Positions 20,813 to 35,062 are shown, numbered from the stretch's first letter. The stretch: 64,000 bases of DNA from Hypomesus transpacificus (GCF_021917145.1 NC_061082.1:16595682-16659681), one strand, 5' to 3'. A program made the numbers and translations. The notes: generated by a model not told the origin, from the letters alone.

Positions 20813-23482
20813 TTGGAGAAAGAGAGAGCTCTATCTCCAGCTCATCTCTCTTTCTCTATTACCTATCTTTCACTCTCTGTGTAATGTTCTCTCTTTCTCT
20901 TGTGGGGCTTTCTGTCCCTATACCTCCTTGTTAAAATGGTGTGTTATTTAAATAAATTGTGTTGGGTCAAATCTTGTCCAAATGGCTAGGAATATAAGAT
21001 ATCAGACATGGGACGCTTGGTCGATCGGAGGATGGGTGTAAATCTGTAAAAACAACACAAAAAGGACAATTAACTACATGAGTAGTGCACATTACTAGTC
21101 CGATAAAGGGTACAGGAGGGGATGCCCAGAAACAGTAACTGCATTCATCCCTTGCAGTACAGCCACCCCCACAACACCCCCACCTGCAAACCCCACCACC
21201 CCACCCCCCACCCCACCCGCCCCCACCCCTGCCCCCTCCCCCCTTCCATCTTCTCAGGGGTGTTGCCGTCTTAGATGTCACTCTCTCTCCCCTTTTCCCA
21301 TGAAATTGCTCGTCTGTTTTCATTTCCAATTTGAGCAAAGGATGTGATTTCCTTTCATGTATATTAGACACCTAGATCTACCCGGACGAGTTGCTCTCGC
21401 AAGTCCAGGCCTGCCGCGGGTGTTGTGTTTGCCTCAGCCCTCACAATGTGACAGTCAGGAGTTATTGCTTGTTATCATGAGATATTGATTGAGGACGTGT
21501 TTTGATATACACATTGATCGTGGCCAACAGCGATGCTCCAAACGGGTGATACAGAAACACCTCAATCAATATGGATGAAAGTTCAATTCCTCCGACAACT
21601 CTAATCTGGGACTCGCCCTGTTGCAAGACCATCTGTTCTTGGCTTGATTTTGTGATGAAAGGTCACAAATTTGATTTGTGACCTTTAGATAGAAAAGTTA
21701 GAACTTCTATATGTGTGTAAAGTGCCTTTCTACAAATGTGTATCACAGATGGCATGACTGTCTTAATTCTGTTTGGTGATGATTTGGAAATACATCCAAA
21801 TAAGTATTTTGTTTCTAAGGATGTTCGGGGGAAGATGAGCCAGTTGACAGGTGATAAGACAGATGTCTGCTGCATGAGGACGAACTTGATCTGGGAAACA
21901 CACCGACCTACACACACGCACACACACACACACACAGACACGCACGCACAGATGAATAAATGATTCAATGCAACCACATGCGCACACACACACTGAGACA
22001 CTTTTTTCCCTCTCTCAGGCCGTGGAATACATGACGGAATCTTTGTATGACCCATCCATCCGGTGTTGTGTCCGTCCGTCCGGGGCTGTTTGTAGGCTGG
22101 ACACTGCTGCACCTGCTGTGGAGACTCTGGCTCTTATGAAACACGTTCCTGAGATCTTTGACTTTAATTGAAACCCAGTGACATCTGGACGCAATCTGAA
22201 CTTAGAAGGACATGCTATTCAATACATCCCCTCGAACCACACACACACACACACACCCACTTACAGACACATGCAGATACACACACACACTAAAAACACA
22301 TTCTTACAGACGGGCCCTGCACCCTCACTTAATTTATGACATACGAGGCAACTCCAAACACTGACTCCAATATCCGCCAACCCCCCAGCCAACCCCCCAC
22401 CCAGCCTGATCCCACCGGTGGCTCATCCATCAGCAGAGCTCTGGAGTCAGGGAAGAAGCCGGGCCCAGAACATGACACTCAGGGTATGTTTCCTGTCACA
22501 CACACCCTCAGATTGTCTCTCTCTTTCTCTCTCTCTGTCTTTCTCTTTCTAGGTACTGTACCTCTCTCTCTCCCTTTTCCATCTCTGTCTCAAACATTCA
22601 TGTAAATCTATACAGCACTTACATTCAGAGAAGCAGCCATGAAAAGGTATTTCCTTTATTTTAGCATGGATTAATCTCATGGTATTATTTTGTTGTATTT
22701 ATCTAACCCTTGTGTGGTGTTCCTGCTTTTGTTTCTTTGAAGGACCCATGACATAATTAATGTTTTACAACATTACCGCCGTAACAATTTCTGTTCAAAT
22801 AATCTTTCATTTATACCTGACTGGCATAGAATGTGGGAAAATGTGATTGTTCTGAATAATGCTCCCCATTTCACACCTTACAATGGAGGACAAAAGGCAG
22901 GAAAGCCAACATGTTCCTAGTATTCTAACAGCAGGTCCAGGGAAGAGGAAAACAGAGCAAAGGCACACAGCTAACACTTCTGTTAAATGTTTTCATGTTT
23001 TCACCCAGACATACGTTGTATAAAACCCCACAGATCCAGTGGACTTGGAAACTTGGAATACACCATATGTACTGTAAAATAAATAAATTATAATAATAAG
23101 TAAATAAAAAGAAAATGTGAAGAACCTTAAAAAAATATTTATGGCATCATTATTTTGTCTGTAAACATTGTAAATGGTTCCCACAGACCCAACCACCACA
23201 CAAGGAAATATGTATACAATGCAACTTGGTTGCCAATCAGTCATATCAGCAAGCAGGATGTGAATCGGTATAGAAAGATGAACTCAGCTGGTGGGATCAG
23301 GACAGATATGTGGGTTCGACATGGGCAGATTGAAATGTAGCCTTCTCCTGTTTTTCCCCGTCACTGGGAGGTGTCTACTACATCTTGACCAGCCATTCCT
23401 GGACCTATCGCCCTGCGCATTCACACAGTCCTTCTCTGTGTGTGCATACGAGTGCATGTGTGTGAGATGTATTTGTGCAGTG

Positions 23483-23509
23483 TGATGATGATGATGATGA
23501 TGATGATGA
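23483..23509. repeat. (GAT)n trinucleotide repeat
   Basis: Nine near-perfect GAT units. No splice signals make it look coding. Confidence 0.9.
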
Positions 23510-24189
23510 ATGGGGTGAGTTTGTCAGTGTCCGATGCGTCATGTGATAGACGGTGGGCTTCTGGGTTATCACAGCATTCTCAGCTGTTGATCGCAGGTCC
23601 CATGTAAACCATCCTCTCTTCCTGATGTCTGAGGACAAACACACACACACACGCACACACTTGCACTCACACATATCCAAAAATGATTACTTCCTTCTCC
23701 AGCTGAATGTAGGCCAAATGTTAAATGCAATCTCTAAATCAGGAGGAACTCTCTTATGTAGCAGTGTGTTAATCTGTATTAACATGCCCGCAGCATTTAA
23801 GAATATACGGACAGAGGCGGTTCGCTATTCATTTATTTTAATTGCTCTCCACCTGCTATGATAATCAGGATTTAAATAGAGAAATTTCCATTTTCAATTA
23901 AATCCTCCTCTGTCTATGCATGGGAATGAGGCCAGTCTCATCAGAGATGAATTAAAGGTATTTTCTTTTTTCCCCAATTTCTCCAGTAGTTTAGAGAGTT
24001 CTCAAAGCACTATCTCCCCAACGAGCCACAGAATGACGCCAGGCCCTGTGTAACGTGTCTGTGATGGTTGAGAAGGAATGTGACACCAGTCTCCTCAGAA
24101 CACAGCCGCCGTCTCTTAGCATGTCAGGCCACACGGAGGGTGATCAATCACCACACTGAGCCATGATGCCTCTGTGTGCATGTGTGCCT

Positions 24190-24385
24190 GTGCATGCGTC
24201 TGCACAGTACCTGTGGATGTGTGTGTGTGTGTGTGTGTGTGTGGATTAGTGTGTGTGTGTGTGGTGTGTGTAGGTGTGTGTGTGTGTGTGGACGTGTGTG
24301 TGTGTGGATATGTGTGTGCGTGCGTGTGGATGTGTGTGTGTGTGTGGATGTGTGAGTGTATGTGTGTGTGTGTGTGTGTGTGGAC
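24190..24385. repeat. Compound (GT)n microsatellite
   Basis: About 200 bp of GT repeats with recurring GGAT and GGAC interruptions, which give a higher-order pattern of roughly 20-40 bp. Confidence 0.9.
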
Positions 24386-27284
24386 GTGCCATACGTGTGA
24401 TATGTCGTGAAGTGGAAGAGTATGTCTGTGTGCGAAAGTGAGATGGTTGTCCCCGTGGAGATCATTAGCAACGGAGCGCCTCTCGGTCAATACCACTCGT
24501 GTGTGCATCGACAAGCCTCGGCTGGGCCCACGGTGTCTAATAGAGGAAGAAGAATATCAGCAGCTCCCAAACCAGTTAGACAACAAATGTGGCACAACAC
24601 CCAGGAAGCTGGGAGATGACCAGAGGGCTTTAGGGAAGATTGATCTGACTGCTCTGTCAATGTCATTACCAGCAGAACACGGCTTCTGACACTTCCCTTT
24701 GCTCTGGTGATACACTGGAGATACACTGGGTTGAGTGTGTGCGTGGGGGTTTCTGTTTGGTTCAACTGAAATTCTTGTTCTTTACACAGACCATCAGACA
24801 GACACACACACACACACACACACACACACATTCACACACGGACACACAACACCAAACAAAAACGAGCAAAATATTAGCCCAAAATGGACTTCATAAGTGT
24901 TCTCTTTATGTGTGTGTGTGTGTGTGTGTGTGTGGATTTGTGTGGCAATAAAACATAATGGCATTTCCACACACAATGATGGTTGTGATGAATGAGCCTG
25001 TGACTCATACCTGCACTCCTTTCAACAGACCAGGAAAGAACAACCTGTTCAGAATGAAACACAATCTGTCTCGCTATTTTATTGAGTAAATGGTTTTAGC
25101 AATTGGTCTATATTCACACGTAATACATGCATTTCCCCTTCTATTGAGACAGATATAAGCAGAGACATAATTGTTGTTATGCATAACAACAAACAATTGT
25201 TGCTCTGAAAAAGAAATAGTTTGCATTGTATTAGTCTGGTATCCAACTCCTTAAAATGACTCGCTATAAAAGATCCAGAAAAACAATTTTACCATATCAA
25301 AGCTTCATTCCCAGTCTGGGAATGTTGATGTCAATGCTTCCCACCACTATGTAGACACAAAACACCAGCATCATTAGACAAGAACTTTACCATGGAACAG
25401 TCTTACAAAACCTCATTATATAATACAAAGGACTGACCATGTGGTTGATACAACTATACTAACATATTCCTCCTTAAATGGTTTTAATGTCTGTAACGTT
25501 TTTTCAGTTTGGATTGTTACAGTGTTGTACTGGCCATGCCATCTTGAATGTGTTTCTGAGTGAGTATGTTGTTAATGTGTGTGTGGGAATGTACAGGAAG
25601 CTTCATTCTCTTGTAAGATGCCACTTCCACACCAAAGGAAATCAACAGACTGAAAATCACAGCAGTTAAACAGGGGCCAGGGAAACACATTTGAGGGAAA
25701 TGTAAAGGTTTTTTCAAATGTTAAAATACTGTTAATCAAATTGTATTTACAAATACAAACACATGGATATTTCAAAACATTTCATAAATACATTTAGGTA
25801 ATTATTCTTTATAATATAAATCAAAACAGTTGGTGGCGTGTCTCTGTGGAATATACGTTTTCTGTTGTTTTCAAATCAGCAAATAGCCACAGGCTTTCCA
25901 GTTTTAACTGCTGGCTTCATCAAAAAGGAAAAATAAAATAACGATTTTCCAAATGGTTCGGTCATTATGGTAAATAGAGGGACTTTTACAATAAGACACT
26001 TTAGAAAGAAAGATCTGAAAGGCAGACTAAAAACAATTTTTTTATGAGGTTATTATAGAAGAATTACAACCGAAGGCTTTCTCCAGATCATTCCAGAATG
26101 GCAGAGATGAAACGTCTGTATTTGACTCCAAACTTTTGGGTTCAATTAAGACATTTAAAAGTGGTCATTTTCAGCAAACTGTAATTGGCAGTAATTACTT
26201 TAATTAATATAAAGCTTTTGAGATCAAAATTATTTCATGAAAAACGAAAGATCTGTGGATTTTCTGATATACTTATGTTGTTCTTTATTGTTTAAAAAAA
26301 AATATATAATTATGACATGGCCATTTTTAGGTATTTACCAGATTTCCAGATGTATGCAAATGCCATGGTTTAAACCTACAATACCTTGAGAGCACACTAG
26401 CATTGCACAATTTCACAGCTAAACTGGGAATGCAATCATTGTGCCAACAGGTCATGTCATGTTATCATGCCTGACAGATATCTGAGGTGAGTGGGCCATA
26501 GGTACCCAACACCGAAGCAGATCTTTCTATTTGATCATCCTCCTCTTTCAATCAGTCTTTCTTTTTAACTTGTGTTCCTTTCATCTTAAAGATGTATTTG
26601 CAATCTCCTTCTGTCTTTGTTTCTCCCTCTTTCCCCCTGCTCCTTCCTTTGCCCGCCCGCTCTTTCTCCTGTCCTCTCCGCTCGGTTTCTCACTCTCTTC
26701 CTGCAGCACACTCTCCATCTTTGCCTTACGTGACTGGAGCTCATATCAGCGAGAATAATTTATAGGCCCGATGAATTAGTGATGCTGTGGAGTTAGAATG
26801 ATTCAGCCTTCATATGGAACCGTCTGAAATATTTGGACAGCAGAGGAGTGAGTGATCAGTGTTTGCCTGGGTGTTGTTGGCAAACAGATGTCAGAGAAAC
26901 TGACTGTCAGCAATCCTCCGGGGGGCTGGGAGAGGGCTTGGGGCCCGGGGCGGAGGAGACCAAAACAGAGAGGAGAGGGGAGGAGCCAAGGGGGAGGAGG
27001 AGAAGAGAAAGATATGGTGTGTTAGTTTGACATTTCTTTCTGTCAAATTGTAAATGTCTGATGCAACGGTTAGCTATTTTCTCCATTTCAGGTCGGATGC
27101 AACAATGCTGAATCTATTTATTCAGCCCGAGCCCAGACAGACAGGTGTTTACTCCTGACCAGCCAGCAATATCTCATCAGTTACATTGATGTCTGAAACA
27201 GGTCATGTGCCATGGAGACAATCACGCATGTTACTGGTAATGGAATGGTTAATGGAACGGTTCATGCAATCACACAAACTCACT

Positions 27285-27287
<3 letters not shown>

Positions 27288-27323
<36 letters not shown>
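27288..27323. repeat. (CA)n microsatellite
   Basis: Eighteen uninterrupted CA units. Confidence 0.95.
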
Positions 27324-27325
<2 letters not shown>

Positions 27326-28779
27326 TGCCTGTCTCAGGTGTCTGTCACCTGTCTTGGCAGCTGTCACCTTCTTACCCTCTGGCCGGTGAGAGTGTTGATG
27401 AAAGGTGAGGAGCAGGTGGGGCTGCATTATCAAACTCCCTCCCCCCCCCCCCCCACCTTCCTTGTTTCCTTATTGAGTTGAAACAGCGCCCCCTATGGTC
27501 CATGTGTTAACTGCTGTGATTCCATGAGGACTATGGAGAGGAGGTTTGCCATTCTGAGTTGATAGACAGCAGACATCAGAGATGATTCATTCTTCATCAT
27601 ACATTTTTCAGTTTTAGTATCCTTAAGAAATCAATAGCTGTAAGTCGTTTTCATTTTTTCAATGATGCTTCATTGATCAGCATTTTGGCCTGCGCACAAT
27701 TTACAATACAGCATCTAGCTGTGCATATGCTCAGCGTATGAATAAACAGAGTATGCATCGGAGCCTGGTGTGTTAGGGTCAGTGTTGTCACGCCTCAAAA
27801 TATGAAATATGGGACAGATGAGTGTGTGAAGCAACAGAGGCTTCCAGTGGATGTCGGTTCACGTGGGTTCACCATCACACGCGATGTGAACATGTCATCG
27901 GCCGCTCAGCGTGATGTCACTCGGGCGAATCATTCACGGCACAATGGAGTGCTTTCTTAAAACTCTGATTCTGCCGGTTCCTTTCTGACTAATGCAAAGC
28001 TTGCTATCACTGCACAAAGGCCCTCATTCCTCAAGAGTTGTCTGCAGCCAAGCGTAACATCATCAAGTCAATGCAGAACAAAGCGTACAATGATGGGATA
28101 CAGGCTCTTGACCGAAAACACTTCCTAAAGCAGCTCACTTTTCAGCTCAATCCAATGATCCAAAGGGGTCGTCTAAAAGCTGGTGGGTCTAAAATGCTCC
28201 GCTAAACCCGGCACAGAGAAATCCTCTCAGACTCTTTAAACACAGCCCTGTCAGAGAACCTTCGGCGAGACACTTCCATCGAGATGTAAACAGCCGTAAC
28301 AGCAAGGTCGTCTGTTCATTGAACGAGCCTCATGAGCAATAGGCCTTTGGATGGCAACAGCCTCAGCCTCTGGATGGCAACAGCCTCATCAATTATCTTC
28401 TCTGTCACTGGGTTCCATGTCAGAAGCTAGGAGGGAAAGAGGAGGAACAAAAGATGGCAGATCTTCCTCCATAATGCGCTAAACGTGTCCTATCCTTTCA
28501 CATGTGGGTTTGAATGCAATTGGTCCTTGGCAGCTCAGAGCAAACGGACAATATTTTTTGTACCTGCATCAATACTCGAGCAGTGCATGTTGGGTGATAG
28601 AGCTCAGATCTGACTTCAGAACTTTTTTTCTCCAGAGCCTGCAGAGAGATAGAGATCGCCAGGGATCCCAGCGAGCAAAACATTGACAAGGCTGTGCATG
28701 GGAATTCAACCCTCCACATGCATCACACATGGGAGGTGCCTGGGAGTGTGTGATAGGGGGTGCTCATTGATTTCATGTT

Positions 28780-29230
28780 GCCGTGGCACGTATCCACTCT
28801 TCCGTTCCGTGAAGTTCTCTGCACCCTGATGACTGGGGTGTCAGCAATCATCAATGCAAGACCACTCATTCCAGTCTCCACTGAATCAGATTCCCCATTT
28901 CTTGTGACTCATTGCTTTGCTGCTCACCCAGAAAGTTGGTGCACCTGCAGGTCCCTCAGGTAAGTTCCTGGATCTCTCTTCAGACGCCAATGGAAAGCGG
29001 TGCAAGCTCTTGCCATCTGTTCTAGATCTGGAGCCATGAACACCATCTCACACAGCAAAGCAGACGGAAATGGACGATAACGAGTTGCAATCTTAAAGTT
29101 GGAGACATTGCTCTCTTCAAAGATTATCTTGAGAAGGGGACAATATATTGAAGTCGAAAATCTGCTTAATTTTTCCGAACCAAAGGACGTGCAGTGCCAC
29201 GTGCAAATTCCCATGATGTTACTGTCACAC
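28780..29230 (+). mobile_element. BEL/Pao-type LTR retrotransposon remnant (pol, integrase end)
   Basis: Fossil fragment. The segment reading SAIINARPLIPVSTESDSP is typical of the region just before the integrase C-terminus in BEL/Pao pol. Further downstream, pieces resembling the Arg-Arg-Gln-Trp and Val-Gly-Asp segments of the same region follow on the same strand. It is a short piece with several breaks and no LTR was found. Old, by its decay. Confidence 0.6.
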
Positions 29231-30318
29231 CAAATCAACTGACCTAATCTTAACCACCGGCTGCGTCACGGGCATGGACATTATGTTCATGGGTACTGCA
29301 CTGGTGTCTTTAATGAATAGTTAGTTTGGCTTGTTGTTACATTTTTTCAACTGCACTTAACATGTAGGGAAGACAGTACCATTACCCTGTTTATGGTGCA
29401 TGTTCTGCACCAACATGTTTTAGTTTTAGGACTGTATTCCCCTGGTTATTGGTTGATCTGTTAAACACAAAGGGAACTCATGTCCGCCGTAAATTCATGT
29501 CCATGGCCACTGATCATGTTCATCCATAGATGTGCCACTATTCCTACAGAGAGATGCTGTGCGAGTCTGGATCTTTCTCCCAGCCTCTCCCATCGAAGTG
29601 CTTCCTGCCCGTCCTCTCTCGTCCCCCCGTTCGTCACCACAAGCCTCCCGGGACACCAGCCTTCAGAGGCTCCAAAACCATTAGGTGAAGAATGTCCCTG
29701 CATGGGAAAAGCAGCTGTCTGGATGTTAAAGTGTCCGGTTAGTATTTATGGCTGCTGCTCCAATAGGAAACCTTAGAAGTATGAGTGTGGCAGCTGTGAC
29801 ATTTTGATGTCACAGGCCCGCTCGGCCGTCCTGCCGTGGCCTGGAGGAATCTGCGGGTATCACTTTCAGGCGCGGAAGCCAGCCACCATCAGTCTGGCCG
29901 GACCTGGACAGACACATAACAGCCCCCCTGTGCTGACTCTCCTCTCTGCTCACAGTGGGACAGTCAGGGATGGGTCTGGAGGGGGTAGGAGGAAGGGAGC
30001 TAGAGGGGTAGGGGTGCTCGAGAGAGGCATAGATGGGGCTGGGGAGAGGAGAGGAGTGGGGAGGGGAGCTAGCGCCGGGGTAAGAAGTAAATGAGCTAGC
30101 GCTGGGACAAGGAGAGGGGTGGAGAGGAGCTGGGAGAGGAGAGGAGTGAGGGAGCTGCTGTAGGACCATGAAGAGGGGAGGAATATGGGAGCTTGAAACG
30201 AAGGGATGCAGGAGAAGTAGAATCAGGAGTATTGGCAAGGCCACAGCACACCACAGGAGACTGGGGGAACTAAGAGACAATGGTAGAGGATTACATCAGG
30301 GAAGCCAGTACATGGAGA
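29231..30318. other. Intergenic, nothing recognised
   Basis: Mixed composition. Bases 29960-30180 are G/A-rich with loosely repeated GAGGAG and GGGAGCT words, which create long but meaningless open frames on both strands. Confidence 0.5.
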
Positions 30319-30350
30319 CAGTGCCTTGCAAAAGTGTTAACCCCCTTGCT
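30319..30350 (+). mobile_element. Possible Tc1-type inverted-repeat end (relic)
   Basis: CAGTGCCTTGCAAAAGTGTT resembles the outer end of a different fish Tc1 family from the intact one at 52474. No partner end or transposase was found nearby, so this is at most a solo end or a non-autonomous relic. Confidence 0.35.
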
Positions 30351-30585
30351 AATAAATTACTAATATCACTTGATAACAATTAATACATTTATTTATTATA
30401 ATGCAAAATGTTGAATGAATGAAAAAACAAAGTCCCTTTTTTCATGAACTACCAGCATCAAATGCAACGCTAATGATGTGTCGACAATATATAAACATCG
30501 TTTTAACACGTTAGAGCACTAAAACGTATTTAAGATAATAACAATTCATAATAATTCAATAGTTTTTCATTTTCAATTATTATTA

Positions 30586-30636
30586 TTTTTAGGGGTGCTG
30601 AGATGACATTTCGGTGTGCTTGAGCACCCCTAAAAA
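30586..30636. repeat. Short inverted repeat (14-bp arms)
   Basis: TTTTTAGGGGTGCT at 30586-30599 is the exact reverse complement of AGCACCCCTAAAAA at 30623-30636, with a 23-bp loop. It may be the end of a foldback or DNA-transposon relic. Confidence 0.7.
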
Positions 30637-30639
30637 ATA

Positions 30640-32464
30640 GTCTAAAATTGCCACTGCCCCTCAGTATGTCTCTCTCTGTCTGGTGCATGCCTAAACCATC
30701 CAGGGCACATCCCTCCATTCTCCCATTCCTTGTCGTCCTACTTCAAGCCTCATTGCTATTCAGCTGCTCTTGCCAGGGCCAAGAGAGTTGTCAAACTGGG
30801 GTGTCAGGTCTCCACATCTCCCTGCGAACATTCACGGCAGTGGACACCCCATATGCACGTGTGTGCATGTGTGTGCATGTGCGTGTGTGTGTGTTTGGGT
30901 GGCAATGCGTCGGCATGCGTGTACGAGCATGTATGTTCTCAGTCATAGCGCCGCAGACTACACCGGAGAGCCGCCAACCTCTCTTCTCCTCTTTTTCTCG
31001 CCCTCTCACTCTACCTCTCCCCTTCCTCTCACGCTCACGCCATCTCGCCGACATATGCCATCTACTAGATGGAACGTCTGAGACACTGACTCCTCACTGT
31101 CATCTGGCTCATAGCTTTCCACAAACCTTAGCCACCATTCAACAAAACCATTTGGCCTTATAATAGATATTCTGTCATTTTGCAGAATCTCACCCTCTCT
31201 TTAGACTCAATTGCAGGCTGAATAGCAATTTAAATGCGGTTCACATTTATTTGAAATCTCATTAACGGGATAAGGGGCCAAAGAATGTGTTGTAAATAGA
31301 ATATCTTTGCCACATGGATGAAACTGAATTTATTCATGATTAGTCTTTTCCACTTGGTGTGAAGGGAATATGACGTCTGCTGTGTGTCAGGAGTCCCTTT
31401 CAGAAGCCTGTCCAATATCTCCACCACCCTCTGCTAAATGCCCACCAGCAGGACTGTCTAGCTAGTGCACACCCTATACATACAGTTATGGAAATGTGCA
31501 AATTCAGAAATGGAAATGTTCAACTGACAAAACCCTATGTGTGCCTTGCTAGTTTGATGGAAGCTAAAGTCATTCAGTTGTGAACAACGTATGCCGATAT
31601 CCTGGCCTGACAGGACAGCGCCTCCAGAGTGACTAAACTCTCCTAAAATGAACCAGCCCCGAAAGAGAGACATCTAGAACAGTTACATCCAGAAAAAAGT
31701 CTTCCTTCCTTCTTTTTTTTTGCTTTTTTCCCTCCTTTCTCTATTTCTCCATACAAACTCTCTTTTCCTTTCTCTCTCTCTCACTTTTTACATCCCTCTG
31801 TCTATCTGTCTCTCTCCATGTCTTTGTCTCTCTTTCTCATACACTTTCTCTCTCTCCCTCCCTCTCTATCTTCTCTTTCTCCTCCTGTAGTTCACCATAT
31901 ATCCTGTCCTCCCTTGGGTCTCGTTTCCCTAATGAGGAGCCATAATAAATAAATAATGCTGAAATACGGATGTAGACTCCTTCCAAACTGACATGGTTCA
32001 CAAAGAGGCTGCTGAGGTACTGTAAATCACACAGTCACACTGGGACACTGACACCACAGGGTGGGTGTGTGCGTGTGTGTGTGTGTGTTGCATTCAAAGC
32101 ACATGCTGAGAATCTGAGTTGTCACTGTCCCAGTAAAACACACACAACAGGGCTTTAAGAGAGGACAAAGAAACCTCTTGGTGACTGGGATTCAAAATAA
32201 TTTGTTAAGATTAATTTTAAACAGTATGTACAATCATTGTAATGAATACACATGTATACATATTGTATATACTGTATATGTAGATGCATTTAGATAGATA
32301 GATAAATAGATAAAACTCTCTTGCACAAAGCACAACTTGAACACAGTAGAAGCTAGTTTCTAAGCAATGTCTATGGAGTTCTTCAGGCCAGACAGACATT
32401 CTATGGACCTGCAGGAAGTAAAGATGAGTGTATAGATAGATAGAGAATTGGCTTATAGAACACA

Positions 32465-32521
<57 letters not shown>

Positions 32522-34655
32522 GAGCTTCACTTACATTACAATGCACTCTTAAGCCTTTGGCTGCAGAGTAAAAATAATTTGCTAGAATGCAGCTTTTGAT
32601 TATGATGGCAAATTCTTTACTGAATGCAATTATCTGGTCCATATGAGCACCTTCTGTAACTGTGCTGTGGAGTTATGACATGAGTAAATAGCATTAGAAA
32701 GCTTTGGAGCCAGTTAATCGATTTGTGTTGACATACTTTGGGTGATGGGTACAGTAGAGATGGGAGTTAGGATCACATTACTTATTGCACTGTCTGGACT
32801 TGATAAAGGACAGTCCTTTTCAGTTAATTGATCTCAATAACTTGTAGTGTGCTCACCAAAGTAGCGAAATGGAACTTGATTCATTGGCAAGTTATAATAG
32901 TCTGAGGTAAGACTGCTGCCATGAGAGCAAACTGACATGATTAACGACAAGTCAATATTCACAAAACAGAAGTATGCCCATGGTGGAATGGTGTGTATGT
33001 GTGTGTGTGTTTCTGTGTGTGTGTGTGTGCATGCGTGTCTGTGTGTGTTGCCTATCAGATGAATGCAGAGGTCATGCAGGGTGGGCTCATTAAAGGCAGG
33101 ATTAACCTACGGGGGGGGGGGAGGGCTCCACGTCTCCCCCAGCCACAGCCAGGTGGTAGAACAAGCCCTCCTCGGAGACACGCTTTATTAACCGACGCCA
33201 GTTTTCATTTCAGCACAGCTCGCACTGACGTGTCTGTCAGCTGGGCCTCCGTCGATCCTCCTGCTGTTCTCTTTATGATGCTGTAAATTAATCAATATGC
33301 TACACAGGACACAAAGGCTTCTGACTCAGTCTGGGTGAGTTATTGTGGTTTTTGATTACATTTTGGGCTGGCTGAGGACTGTTTATACGTGTATGCTACT
33401 GATGGAGAAATGATGAGAGGGGTACAAACATTTTACTATCAATATTAAAGAGAGCTCTACAGTCGTCTTCACGGAAGCGTTCTAAAACACAATCGTTTGA
33501 CACCAGTGCCATCTGCTGGTCAGTTCTCTCTCCTGCCAGGTGGCCCTGGTGTTAGGGCCTTCTAGGCGGATGACTACCACCAGTGGCCACTTGATGGCAT
33601 CCCTAAGGTGTTTATAATAAGAAGACTTTACTCTTACTTGCAGGTATTATGTCACTGGTAACATTTCATGATGTTGTTTGGGGAAATATATAAAGCATGT
33701 ATCTGTTGAAAATGTCTTTGGCTTACGTTTTGTGATTCAGATATGAGAGGAACTGTATGTGGTGCATGTTCGCAGTCCTGGGTGCAAGATTCCACTGATT
33801 GTCACGGTACCGTTTTTCTGACTCACCTGTTACCAAGGTAACATGATTCCTTTGCCCTCTGGCTCTTCTGCATAAAGAGCCCTCAAACTGTCTTCTAATT
33901 TCAGCCAAACAAGTTTCCAGTCCATTGCACACCCAGTTCACCTATGGTGTTTGTTCTGCCACCAGACACCTGGGTCACAAAGTCAGACACAAACACTCAC
34001 ACGGGAGATGACCAGGCTGTCTAAATATGCTGGTCTGGACTAAGACTGTCTGATCTGGGCCCTCAGCCTCACCAACCCTGTGTATGGATGGTAAAATGAT
34101 GTTCCTATCTAGTGACTGATTTGCGACACTATGTGTCGCCCTGTATTGTATATCCATCCTAAGGATTTCATCAGCACTTGATACTTTCCTCAGGCAGTGT
34201 CTTCCATCATGTTTGTCACTGCTATCACCTTTTTGCATCATTGAAAGGGAAACGATGATAGTATCAAGGTAAGACTGAAAAACGTGGCAGTTTAACTGAA
34301 ACAGACTGTCAATCATCTATGTATGAGTATTCGGTTTGAAAGGATTTTCTAATATGTGGACCACTTGATGAAATGTGACAATGATTTAATATTTTAAGAA
34401 GCACATCTTGCCAAAGAACAACACCGTCAGTTTCTTTATAATTTTGGAAAGTGTGAAATGTCTCATGAGAATGGTCACACAAACCTAAATGTCTGTTTTG
34501 AGATAAAAAAAAACATCCAAAAGTGTAAATGTATGGCAAAAGTGTAATGTTAATTTTAGATTTTCTATAATGTGCCATCCATGCCATTGTATTACTGTAA
34601 TCATACAATACCATTTCTGAAAAACGTTTTCATTTCAAGATTATGAACATCTACT
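30640..34655. other. Intergenic, no gene recognised
   Basis: Contains a pyrimidine-rich stretch (31690-31880), a (CA)n tract at 32466-32520, GT runs near 32060 and 33000, and a poly-G run near 33112-33121. Open frames here show no recognisable domain. AT-rich ATTA-containing sequence lies at 31220-31330. Confidence 0.55.
32466..32520. repeat. (CA)n microsatellite
   Basis: About 27 uninterrupted CA units. Confidence 0.95.
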
Positions 34656-34675
34656 GTCTAACATGGAATTAACTA

Positions 34676-34681
34676 TTTATT
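34676..34681 (-). promoter_or_regulatory. Candidate polyadenylation signal of stx19
   Basis: AATAAA on the - strand, about 385 bp past the stx19 stop codon. It is a plausible end for a 3' UTR of roughly 400 nt. I did not rule out other signals. Confidence 0.4.
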
Positions 34682-35062
34682 TGTTTACTGAGCAATCAAC
34701 AAAGACTTTTTAGCCTCTTGTCCTTGTTCTCTGTCAGAAGCCGTCAAGGCTTTTTACCGAACAGTTCAGAAACACTGAAAATGTCAAACGCACAAGCCCT
34801 CTGAGTCCAGTATCCTGTGTGATTTCTTCTTCACTGATTTCTTCTCATCTGACTTGCACTTCTGACCGACTGTCAGCACCCTACTGCATCTCTAGTCCAG
34901 TAGCCCTCTACCTCATCCCTGGCCCGAGGGCCTAATGGTCTGTCCACGGCAACCCTACGGCGTGGGGTCCAGTCTTTCTGAGCATCCCCAACTTGCGTGA
35001 GTCTGGCTAACAGCAACCCTCTACAATGAGGACAAATGTTAGGAGCAAGGGTTGGATAATCC

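Noticed and set aside
24116-24514. Thr-His or Cys-Val repeat proteins
   Set aside because: Translations of GT/CA microsatellites.
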